Positions 1-5,751 of a DNA stretch of 5,751 nucleotides are shown here, piece after piece. The position numbers and the translations under genes are program-made. The notes beneath the pieces are model-generated. The model was not told the DNA's origin. It did no database searches and worked only from the letters and a program-made list of their open reading frames with translations. This DNA is from Acidobacteriaceae bacterium (lineage in GTDB: Bacteria; Acidobacteriota; Terriglobia; Terriglobales; Acidobacteriaceae), in NCBI GenBank assembly GCA_025462785.1, contig JAOAPG010000035.1, positions 1 to 5,751 of the forward strand, read 5' to 3'. Each line of letters starts with the position of its first letter. Position 1 is the stretch's first letter.

Positions 1-1
1 G

Positions 2-1972
2 TACAACGATTATCCCCAGGTTTTACGCGATGCCCTGGTTTCGATCGAAGACAAAGACTTCTATCGGCACTCAGGCATTAATGTGTGGCGGATCGCTGGT
101 GCGGCCTATCGCGACATCGAATCCGGCGGCAAAGTACAGGGAGCCTCCACTCTCACCATGCAGCTGTCCCGAAATCTTTTCTTAAGTCCCGATCGAAATT
201 TTCATCGCAAGATTCAGGAAGCTCTTCTGGCGATTCAGATGGAGCGTCGCTTTACCAAAGAACAGATATTCACGCTGTATTTGAACCAGATATTTCTCGG
301 GCACGGAGTCTATGGATTCGAAGCCGCGTCCGAATACTATTTCAGCAAACCCGCAAAGCAGCTCGCGCTGGACGAAGCCGCCTTGCTGGCCGGACTACCC
401 AAAGGTCCAGGATATTATTCGCCGATCAACCACCCTGATCACGCCGTTAAGCGCCGCAACCTCGTGATCAATTCGATGCTTGAAGATGGCAAACTCACGG
501 CGCAGCAAGCTATCGAGGCTCGTAACCAGCCGCTGCAACTGCGGTTGGCGCATGATCCCAACTCCCTTGCGCCCTATTTTGTTGAAGACGTACGCCGTTA
601 CCTCGAAAATAAATACGGCACCGATCAGGTACATGAAGGCGGCCTCCGGGTCTATACCTCGCTCGATATGGACCTGCAGCGCGCCGCGAATCACGCAGTA
701 TTGGATGGCTTAGCCGCTTATGAACGCCGCCACGGATGGAAGGGCAAGCTGGAGAATGTTGTAAGCAACGGCGGCAGTCTTACCAATTACGAAAATCCTG
801 ATTGGCAGGACGAGCCGGAAGTAAATTCCTACATTCATGCCCTAGTCACCAAGGTGGCTCCAGGCACTGTGAACGTCGACTTTGGCCGATATAGGGCCAG
901 CCTCGCACAAGCCGATGTGGCGTGGACGCAACATAAACTTCAGGACATTCTCAAGCCCGGCGATGTGGTCTACGTGAAAATTCTCTCGCTTTCCGCGGGT
1001 GGAAACGCAAAAGTCAGCCTTGAGCAAGACTCTGGCGCACAGGGCTCGCTCGTAGCGATCGACAATGCTACGGGCGAAATCAAAGCAATGGTTGGCGGGC
1101 GTGATTTCAACGAATCGAAATTCAATCGCGCGACCCAAGCCTTACGGCAAGTCGGCTCGTCATTCAAACCGTACGTCTACACCGCGGCAATCGATCAAGG
1201 AGCAAAACCCGATGACACGATTGCAGACGTGCCCACCACATTTCAGACCGCTTCCGGTCCGTACACTCCGCACAATTACGAAGTGAACTTCGAGGGCACT
1301 ATCACGCTGCGGCGGGCTCTGGCGCAATCGCGAAACATTCCAGCCCTCAAGCTCGCGGACAGTATAGGGATCAAGAATGTGATCGACTACGCGCATCGTT
1401 TCGGTATCACGGCCAATATTCCGCCATACCTGCCGATCGCGGTTGGCGCGGCAGACATCACACTCTTCGAGCAGACCTCCGCTTATAGTGTGTTCCCCAA
1501 CGATGGAGTCCGAATCACTCCGCGTTACATCACGAAGGTGTCCGACTATGAAGGCAGAGTGCTCGAAGAGGACTATCCCGACGTGAAAGACGTCGTGAGC
1601 GCGCGCACTGCGAGAATCATGACCTCCATGTTGCGTGAAGTCGTGCTGCATGGGACTGGCCTCGCTGCGAGCTCCATGAAATACCCGCTGGCAGGAAAGA
1701 CTGGTACTACTAACGACTTCACCGACGCGTGGTTCGTTGGCTTTTCGCCCTCAACGACATGCGGAGTATGGGTAGGCTTCGACGAGAAGAAATCGTTAGG
1801 AGCAAAGGAAACCGGAGCTAGAGCAGCATTGCCAATCTGGATGGATTTCATGAAAACGGCACTGGAAGGCAAAGACCCCGGCCAATTTCAAGTGCCCGAT
1901 CTGCCTGCGGTTGTAAGCGCTCAGAAATTAGATACACCAGATACCGCTCCCGCCGTAGAAGAAACTCACTAA
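2..1972 (+). CDS. Class A penicillin-binding protein, PBP1A family (bifunctional transglycosylase/transpeptidase), 5' truncated by window edge
   Basis: Polymerises lipid II into glycan strands and cross-links stem peptides on the outer face of the inner membrane. The reading frame is open from base 2, so the gene starts upstream; the GTG at 83 is internal. Numbering from base 2 (656 residues visible), GT51 motif 1 EDKDFYRHSG includes catalytic Glu16. Motif 2, GASTLTMQLSRN, is at 47-58. Motif 3 has RKIQE with Glu73, followed by the YLNQIFLGHGVYG segment. An OB-like linker spans about 270-345. The transpeptidase (about 347-617) has SSFK with nucleophile Ser386 and Lys389, SRN at 443-445 and KTGTT from 566. 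The membrane anchor and any extra N-terminal domain are out of view. The short tail ends in TAA. The OB-like insert favours PBP1A (mrcA/ponA type) over PBP1B or PBP1C. No key residue is missing, and the downstream PASTA gene fits a cell-wall role. Confidence 0.95.
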   Translation, partial: YNDYPQVLRDALVSIEDKDFYRHSGINVWRIAGAAYRDIESGGKVQGASTLTMQLSRNLFLSPDRNFHRKIQEALLAIQMERRFTKEQIFTLYLNQIFLGHGVYGFEAASEYYFSKPAKQLALDEAALLAGLPKGPGYYSPINHPDHAVKRRNLVINSMLEDGKLTAQQAIEARNQPLQLRLAHDPNSLAPYFVEDVRRYLENKYGTDQVHEGGLRVYTSLDMDLQRAANHAVLDGLAAYERRHGWKGKLENVVSNGGSLTNYENPDWQDEPEVNSYIHALVTKVAPGTVNVDFGRYRASLAQADVAWTQHKLQDILKPGDVVYVKILSLSAGGNAKVSLEQDSGAQGSLVAIDNATGEIKAMVGGRDFNESKFNRATQALRQVGSSFKPYVYTAAIDQGAKPDDTIADVPTTFQTASGPYTPHNYEVNFEGTITLRRALAQSRNIPALKLADSIGIKNVIDYAHRFGITANIPPYLPIAVGAADITLFEQTSAYSVFPNDGVRITPRYITKVSDYEGRVLEEDYPDVKDVVSARTARIMTSMLREVVLHGTGLAASSMKYPLAGKTGTTNDFTDAWFVGFSPSTTCGVWVGFDEKKSLGAKETGARAALPIWMDFMKTALEGKDPGQFQVPDLPAVVSAQKLDTPDTAPAVEETH

Positions 1973-1998
1973 GAATTTGTTGGATAGCCGATCTCTCT

Positions 1999-2027
1999 GC
2001 AGTTCGCGGAAGATTCGCGCACTCTGC
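1999..2027 (+). terminator. Weak hairpin after the PBP gene, possible terminator
   Basis: An imperfect stem lies 26 bp after the PBP stop codon. GCAG (1999-2002) pairs with CTGC (2024-2027). Inside an asymmetric internal loop, CGCGGA (2005-2010) pairs with TTCGCG (2014-2019), including one G-U, around an AGA loop. It is followed by a mixed T-rich stretch (TGGTTATTACTTT) and not a clean U-tract, so it is at best a poor intrinsic terminator. It lies just upstream of the likely PASTA-gene promoter, which is where a terminator or boundary would be expected. Confidence 0.3.
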
Positions 2028-2030
2028 TGG

Positions 2031-2058
2031 TTATTACTTTCCATCACGACGGTATAAT
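2031..2058 (+). promoter_or_regulatory. Candidate sigma-70-type promoter for the PASTA gene
   Basis: A perfect -10 hexamer TATAAT lies at 2053-2058. The best -35 candidate is a poor one, TTATTA at 2031-2036, with a 16-bp spacer. The predicted transcription start is near 2065, only about 18 nt before the PASTA gene's ATG. The perfect -10 box in a short intergenic gap makes separate transcription of the PASTA gene plausible, but the weak -35 leaves this uncertain, and read-through from the PBP gene is also possible. Confidence 0.5.
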
Positions 2059-2068
2059 CGTCCTTCGC

Positions 2069-2086
2069 ATGAAAGCATCTCGATGA
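2069..2086 (+). other. Five-codon mini-ORF (MKASR) overlapping the PASTA start
   Basis: An ATG at 2069 opens a five-codon frame whose TGA (2084-2086) overlaps the PASTA ATG (2083-2085) in an ATGA arrangement. Its start, ATGAAAGC, nearly duplicates the real start, ATGAAGGC. If transcription begins near 2065, this ATG would lie about 4 nt from the 5' end. It could be a translated minicistron, a decoy start or chance; nothing here proves translation. Confidence 0.2.
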
Positions 2087-2844
2087 AGGCGTTCTTTCGG
2101 CTCGTCCTATTAGGGTTGGTGCTTGTAATAGTCGCGCTCGTATCCGCGCTGACCGCAATGCGATTCGCTATTCATGGCGGCGAGGTCTCTGTTCCTGACT
2201 TGGTTGGCAAAGCTCCTGCCGAGGCGAAACGCCTTGTGGAAGGTCAGGGCCTGGAAGTCAACGTTGAACGTCAGTACTACAGCCCTACCATTCCGGAAGG
2301 AAAGATCGTCTCCCAGTCGCCTACTGCGGGCACGCATGTGCGCCGTGGATGGCAAGTTCGCGTTGCAGCGAGCCTGGGACCACAGCGTACCGAGATTCCG
2401 AGCGTAGTTGGCGAGAGCGAGCGTGTGGCTGAAATCAACATCCGCCGTCGCGGACTTGATGTGAGTGAAGTCGCGCAGATAGCAATCCCGGGCCCTTCCG
2501 CGAAAGCTTCGGGCATAACCGATCAGGTCATCTCGCAAAGTCCACCGGCCAATGCCAGCGGAGTTGCTGCGCCCAAGATAAGCCTTCTGGTCAACGCAGC
2601 TCCGCAACCAGAAGCTTTCGTAATGCCGAGTTTCGTGGGACAGCAACTCGGTAGCGTTACCTCGACCTTGCAAAATGCTGGAATGCGATTAGGAAGTGTG
2701 ACCGTCGCAGCGCCACCGGCTAGTGATTCCGCTCCCGTCCCGCCGCCGCCCGTTCAATCTCCGAGTAGCATCATTATTTCGCAAAATCCGGCAGCAGGCG
2801 AGAAAGTTATCACCGGCGCGACAATTAGCTTTGTAGTGAGATAA
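2083..2844 (+). CDS. Membrane-anchored protein with three PASTA domains, no kinase domain
   Basis: A 253-residue protein of uncertain job, likely to bind peptidoglycan or muropeptides. Residues 7-28 form a hydrophobic helix after a short basic start (MKAFFR), giving an N-in anchor or an uncleaved signal. Three PASTA repeats follow: about 34-98 (PDLVG, then SQSPTAG), 103-172 (PSVVG, then SQSPPAN) and 178-253 (PSFVG, then SQNPAAG). The third is interrupted at about 211-229 by a proline/serine-rich insert. PASTA domains usually sit on PknB/PrkC-type kinases or PBP2x-type enzymes; here they stand alone outside the membrane. The PBP gene upstream suggests a role in wall synthesis, perhaps as a scaffold or sensor, which is inference. 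The ATG at 2083 is chosen because it directly precedes the helix; only a weak GAAAG lies upstream. The stop is 6 bp from the convergent rsmB stop. Confidence 0.9.
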   Translation: MKAFFRLVLLGLVLVIVALVSALTAMRFAIHGGEVSVPDLVGKAPAEAKRLVEGQGLEVNVERQYYSPTIPEGKIVSQSPTAGTHVRRGWQVRVAASLGPQRTEIPSVVGESERVAEINIRRRGLDVSEVAQIAIPGPSAKASGITDQVISQSPPANASGVAAPKISLLVNAAPQPEAFVMPSFVGQQLGSVTSTLQNAGMRLGSVTVAAPPASDSAPVPPPPVQSPSSIIISQNPAAGEKVITGATISFVVR

Positions 2845-2850
2845 ACGGCC

Positions 2851-4182
2851 TTACTGTTTCTCTAGAATCGCCGCAAAAAAACCATCGCAGGCATGAATGC
2901 CGGGAATGGTTCGCAAGTAAGGCCCGCTGATTAGCGAATCGATGTCTTGCAACGCAAGTTCGCCCTCCGTTCTTAGGCGCTCCAACTCAGTGCGGCAATC
3001 GACAACGCGAAAAGATGGGTTCTCCTCAATCGCTCTTTCTACTACTTCCGAATTCTCTTCTCGCTCCAGCGAGCATGAGGAGTAGACGAGCCTTCCTCCT
3101 GCCTCGACTTGGGTCATGGCTGAACTCAGAATCCCTAGCTGTCGAGCCTGCAGTTCCGGAAGGTCCTCAGCTTTGAGTCGCCATTTGATTTCGGGATTGC
3201 GAGCGAGGGTTCCCGTTCCAGAGCATGGAACGTCCGCCAGTACGCGGTCAAATTGGGCATTAACGGGCAAGGCGCGAACGTCAGCTGCAATTACGCGAAC
3301 GTTTTCATCGGGAACAAGCTTCCTTAGCAGTCGTGCACGATGAGGATGTAACTCAACTCCGACGATAGTCGCGTCTGGGTTACGCTTCGCGAGTATCCGG
3401 GACTTTCCGCCAGGAGCCGCGCAGCAATCCAGAATGCTTGCTCCTCTGCCGACAAGGAGCGCGACCAATTGAGAGGCTTCGTCCTGAATATGTACTTTGC
3501 CCTCACGATAAGCCCGGGTCTGAGTGATGTCACCCGAAAGCACGCGACGGGATGAAATCAGCAGCCATCCCGGTTCGAGCACCACGTTGGCCTGCTTCAA
3601 CTCTTCTTCGAGCGGCAAATGGTCAAGTCGGACGCTAGTCTCTGGAATCTTCTGATCGTATGCGCAAATCGCCCGGGCAGCGTCGACGCCAAACTCTTTA
3701 ACCCAGCGCTCCACAAGCCAAGCCGGATGCGCGTAAGCGGCGCCGAAATCTTCAATGTCACCAAGCTCGTGTCCTGCTGAAGTGAAGTCGCTTTTTCCCT
3801 TGGCAAGCTTGCGCAACACAGCATTTGCAAACGGCACAGCGGAACGTTTGCGAGCCCGCTTTACCAGTTCCACACTCTCATGTACCGCGGCGCGTTCCGG
3901 GACTCGATCTAGAAACGCAAGCTGGTAAGCCGCCAGGCGCAGGGCGGTGAGGACCTCTGGATCCAGCTTCTGTATTGCCTGTGAAGACACTTTCGCGATT
4001 GTTGTGTCGAGCAAGGATCGCCACCGCAGAACACCCATTACGAGTTCGGTCGCGAGGCCATGATCAGCCGACGATAGCCCGGCATATTGAGAAGAGTGAA
4101 GCAGGTCGGAACCATAGGCGTCCTCTTGCTCAACTCGCAACAGGATGTCGAATGCAGCAACGCGAGCCGGAGTGATAGCCAT
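2851..4182 (-). CDS. rsmB: 16S rRNA (cytosine-967-C5)-methyltransferase RsmB (Sun/Fmu)
   Basis: Methylates C5 of cytosine 967 (E. coli numbering) in 16S rRNA using S-adenosylmethionine. The 443 residues match the family length. Residues 1 to about 140 form the NusB-like RNA-binding domain seen in RsmB. The Rossmann methyltransferase follows: SAM motif I ILDCCAAPGGK at 250-260, acidic motif GVELHPHR at 275-282, motif IV DVPCSGTGTLARNPEIKW with Cys320, and motif VI YSSCSLEREEN with Cys370. Cys370 is the expected nucleophile and Cys320 the release cysteine by comparison with the family. The C-terminal DGFFAAIL is also typical. The N-terminal NusB-like domain separates it from RsmF/YebU-type relatives. 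It is the last gene of def-fmt-rsmB, 40 nt after the fmt stop. The ATG at 4182 is the only reasonable start, since an in-frame TAA lies 15 nt upstream; no clear Shine-Dalgarno sequence precedes it. Confidence 0.97.
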   Translation of the reverse strand: MAITPARVAAFDILLRVEQEDAYGSDLLHSSQYAGLSSADHGLATELVMGVLRWRSLLDTTIAKVSSQAIQKLDPEVLTALRLAAYQLAFLDRVPERAAVHESVELVKRARKRSAVPFANAVLRKLAKGKSDFTSAGHELGDIEDFGAAYAHPAWLVERWVKEFGVDAARAICAYDQKIPETSVRLDHLPLEEELKQANVVLEPGWLLISSRRVLSGDITQTRAYREGKVHIQDEASQLVALLVGRGASILDCCAAPGGKSRILAKRNPDATIVGVELHPHRARLLRKLVPDENVRVIAADVRALPVNAQFDRVLADVPCSGTGTLARNPEIKWRLKAEDLPELQARQLGILSSAMTQVEAGGRLVYSSCSLEREENSEVVERAIEENPSFRVVDCRTELERLRTEGELALQDIDSLISGPYLRTIPGIHACDGFFAAILEKQ

Positions 4183-4222
4183 CAGGCGACAACTTTGTTA
4201 AAAAGCCAGGAAAGAAGGCTCG

Positions 4223-5173
4223 TCATAAGCCAAGCTTCTCGCCTTCAGGATGATAGCCGTGAATGAAATCGCGGGCTGCAATGCGCTTCTTCCCTTCAGG
4301 CTGAACTTCGATCAACTCAAGAGCGGTGTCCCGACCGCATACCACGATTAACGATTGTTCCTGAACAAACATTTCAGCTTCCGAAGTCTGGCCCAAAACT
4401 TGGCGATCGATTGATTTCGCCGCCCAGACGTTCAGGTTCTTCCCACGAAAGCTTGTGAAAGCTCCCGGCCATGGCTGGAATCCGCGAAGGCGATTGGAGA
4501 TCTCTTGCGCGGGACGGTGAAAGTCGATGCGTCCATCTTCCTTCTTTAAAATCGGCGCCAAGCTGGACTCGGCATCGTCTTGTTTACGCGGTTGTACCTT
4601 ACCAGCTGGTAATCCCCTAAGCGTCTCAAGTAACAGATCCGCTCCCGCGACGGCCAATCGGGGCGCCAAAGTTACAGCGGTTTCGTGCGGTTCAATTGCG
4701 AGCTCTTGTTGCAGCAAAATATCGCCTGTATCCAGTCCAGTGTCAATGCGCATAGTTGTATTGCCAGTGACGGTTTCCCCTGAAGCAATTGCCCATTGGA
4801 CAGGTGCCGCTCCTCGGTATTTGGGTAGTAAAGACGCATGCAGGTTGATGTTCCCGAGTGGCGGCAGATCGATCATCCACTGCGGAATAATGCGCCCGTA
4901 TCCCACAACGATAACAGCGTCGGGTCGTAACTCGGCGAGCTGATTGCGAAATTGCTCGTTGTTCTTGATCTTCTCTGGCTGGCTGATCGGCAGACCTAAT
5001 TCGATTGCCCGTTGTTTGACGGGAGAAGCCGTGAGCTCCAGGCCGCGTCCCCTTGGTTTGTCCGTTTGCGTGACTACCAGTCGTACAGGGAAGCCCGCCT
5101 CAACAAGCTTTTCCAGTGACGGAACGGCAAACCTGGGAGTACCGCAGAAGACAAGATTAAGGGGCTGACTCAT
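4223..5173 (-). CDS. fmt: Methionyl-tRNA formyltransferase
   Basis: Transfers a formyl group from 10-formyltetrahydrofolate to initiator Met-tRNA in the cytoplasm, marking it for initiation. The 316 residues are the usual length. The N-terminal formyltransferase fold (about 5-185) opens with LVFCGTPRFAVPSLEKL, has the tRNA-contacting loop KPRGRG (39-44), and NINLHASLLPKYRGAAP with catalytic Asn110 and His112. Catalytic Asp148 sits in RIDTGLDTGD. The C-terminal OB-type tRNA-binding domain (about 207-316) opens near ILKKEDGRIDFHRPA. Asn, His and Asp are assigned by comparison with the family. The ATG at 5173 is firm: the frame upstream closes with TGA at 5186-5188 and holds no other start. The start codon lies inside the last unit of an 8-bp tandem repeat, and no Shine-Dalgarno sequence is visible, so initiation may be unusual. 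It lies between def (64-bp gap) and rsmB (40-bp gap), as in the classic cluster. Confidence 0.98.
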   Translation of the reverse strand: MSQPLNLVFCGTPRFAVPSLEKLVEAGFPVRLVVTQTDKPRGRGLELTASPVKQRAIELGLPISQPEKIKNNEQFRNQLAELRPDAVIVVGYGRIIPQWMIDLPPLGNINLHASLLPKYRGAAPVQWAIASGETVTGNTTMRIDTGLDTGDILLQQELAIEPHETAVTLAPRLAVAGADLLLETLRGLPAGKVQPRKQDDAESSLAPILKKEDGRIDFHRPAQEISNRLRGFQPWPGAFTSFRGKNLNVWAAKSIDRQVLGQTSEAEMFVQEQSLIVVCGRDTALELIEVQPEGKKRIAARDFIHGYHPEGEKLGL

Positions 5174-5197
5174 TGAGTCATTGAATCATTGAGTCAT
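5166..5197 (-). repeat. Four tandem 8-bp units (ATGANTCA) ending in the fmt start
   Basis: Read on the minus strand, ATGACTCA (5197-5190), ATGATTCA (5189-5182), ATGACTCA (5181-5174) and ATGAGTCA (5173-5166) follow each other without a gap. Only the fifth base of the unit varies. The last unit is the first eight bases of fmt. Each of the first three ATGs opens a 3-codon frame (MTQ, MIQ, MTQ) whose TGA overlaps the next ATG, so the chain ends exactly on the fmt start. Sequence just upstream (5198-5220) holds degenerate pieces of the same motif. Confidence 0.9.
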
Positions 5198-5219
5198 GGT
5201 TCAATCAGTTAATGAGTCA
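5166..5219 (-). promoter_or_regulatory. Inverted repeat able to pair with the fmt start codon
   Basis: In the def-fmt gap, minus-strand TGACTCATT (5219-5211) is the exact complement of AATGAGTCA (5174-5166), which contains the fmt ATG. This gives a possible 9-bp stem with a 36-nt loop. Alternatives use the repeat units: TGACTCA at 5196-5190 can pair with TGAGTCA at 5172-5166, and TGACT/AGTCA (5180-5176 with 5170-5166) makes a 5-bp hairpin with the AUG in its loop. The complementarity is seen in the sequence; a role in translation control is inference. Confidence 0.3.
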
Positions 5220-5237
5220 ATCTGCCAAGGGTGACGC

Positions 5238-5747
5238 TTACCAGTCTCCCAACTTCACCAGCTTGCGGATTTTTCTTTTGATCAGGTCCCGCTTCAACGC
5301 GCTTATGTGGCTGATATAAAGCTTGCCATCGAGATGATCGATTTCGTGCAGGAAGGCCCGCGCCAGTAAATCTTCCCCTGTCTTCTCGTACCACTTACCG
5401 TTGACGTCCTGCGCACGGATTGTCACCTTCTTAGCGCGCGTAACTGACTCGCGAAAATCCGGAACACTCAAGCATCCTTCACTTTGCGCCTGTTTACCCT
5501 CTTTATGAATCACCTGCGGATTGACCAACACCAGCTTGGCGTCGGGATCCTCCTTGAAAGTCACGTCGATGACCGCAAGCCTCTTCGAAATTCCAATCTG
5601 TGGCGCAGCCAGTCCGACACCGTGCGCTTCATACATGGATTCAAACATGTCGTCGACCAGCGTTTTTAGCTCGTCGTCAAAAACCGTTATTGGGGCTGCC
5701 GGTTTTTCCAGGACAGGATTTCCAAACCTCACGATGGGATAGATCAT
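5238..5747 (-). CDS. def: Peptide deformylase
   Basis: Metalloenzyme (Fe2+ or Zn2+) that removes the formyl group from the N-terminal Met of new proteins, the partner step to Fmt. The 169 residues show all three signature motifs: GVGLAAPQIG at 43-52, EGCLSVP at 90-96 with metal ligand Cys92, and HEIDH at 134-138 with ligands His134 and His138 and catalytic Glu135. The helical basic C-terminus (RDLIKRKIRKLVKLGDW) and the EGCLSVP form fit the type 1 (Gram-negative-like) group. The ATG at 5747 is the natural start (MIYPIVRFGNPVL); only CTGA lies before it in the window, so its ribosome binding site is not visible. The bases TGAATG could mean the stop of an upstream gene abuts def, but this cannot be confirmed. 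First visible gene of def-fmt-rsmB. Confidence 0.98.
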   Translation of the reverse strand: MIYPIVRFGNPVLEKPAAPITVFDDELKTLVDDMFESMYEAHGVGLAAPQIGISKRLAVIDVTFKEDPDAKLVLVNPQVIHKEGKQAQSEGCLSVPDFRESVTRAKKVTIRAQDVNGKWYEKTGEDLLARAFLHEIDHLDGKLYISHISALKRDLIKRKIRKLVKLGDW

Positions 5748-5751
5748 TCAG

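Noticed and set aside
83..85. GTG at 83 as the start of the PBP gene
   Set aside because: The frame is open to base 2 and encodes the first GT51 motif with the catalytic glutamate upstream of this codon, so it is an internal valine.
1160..1651. Minus-strand 163-codon open frame inside the PBP gene
   Set aside because: It lies wholly antisense to the conserved transpeptidase domain, resembles no family I recognise and looks low in complexity and composition-driven.
2110..2673. Minus-strand 187-codon open frame inside the PASTA gene
   Set aside because: It overlaps the clearly conserved PASTA repeats on the other strand and has no recognisable domain or own ribosome binding site.
4199..4220. 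Terminator-like element on the minus strand between fmt and rsmB (AGCC, 9-nt loop, GGCT, then a short T run)
   Set aside because: The stem is only 4-5 bp with a large loop and the T run is four to five bases, too weak for a convincing terminator or attenuator inside a conserved operon.
4527..4943. Plus-strand 138-codon open frame opposite fmt
   Set aside because: It is antisense to the fmt catalytic region, and its serine/arginine-rich translation is typical of a shadow frame.
5192..5220. TTGACT at 5220-5215 (minus) as a -35 box for an fmt promoter
   Set aside because: No -10-like hexamer lies 16-18 bp downstream, where the repeat units begin. The match comes from the same TGACTCA motif.
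1..5751. Search by eye for tRNA or rRNA genes, CRISPR arrays, insertion sequences and defence genes
   Set aside because: Nearly all of the window is covered by five conserved genes, and the gaps are too short (6 to 110 bp) to hold such elements. None was seen.

Overview
The window is a stretch of ordinary bacterial chromosome with five protein-coding genes in two convergent blocks. It looks like a diderm bacterium, and an acidobacterium (Terriglobia-like) is my best guess. That guess rests on the general look of the proteins, the moderately GC-rich coding style, weak Shine-Dalgarno signals and the pairing of a PBP1A-type enzyme with a free-standing PASTA protein. It is an inference and was not tested by any search.

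The plus-strand block (positions 2-2844) is about the cell wall. It opens with the 3' part of a bifunctional class A penicillin-binding protein: a GT51 glycosyltransferase, an OB-like linker and a transpeptidase with intact SxxK, SxN and KTG motifs. Its 5' end lies outside the window. After a 110-bp gap holding a weak hairpin and a good -10 box comes a membrane-anchored protein with three PASTA domains and no kinase or penicillin-binding domain.

The minus-strand block (5747 down to 2851) is the classic def-fmt-rsmB cluster: peptide deformylase, methionyl-tRNA formyltransferase and the 16S rRNA m5C967 methyltransferase. Fmt formylates the initiator Met-tRNA, Def removes the formyl group from finished N-termini, and RsmB modifies the small-subunit rRNA near the P site. 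All expected catalytic residues are visible. The two blocks run into each other with only 6 bp between the stop codons.

The most unusual signal is the 64-bp def-fmt gap. Four tandem 8-bp units of the form ATGANTCA run straight into the fmt start codon, the last one being the start of fmt itself. They create a chain of three 3-codon mini-ORFs, each stop overlapping the next start, with no Shine-Dalgarno sequence. A distant inverted repeat could pair with the fmt start. Apart from this leader and the kinase-free PASTA protein, the region looks like conserved housekeeping DNA. I found no mobile element, CRISPR array, RNA gene or defence system.
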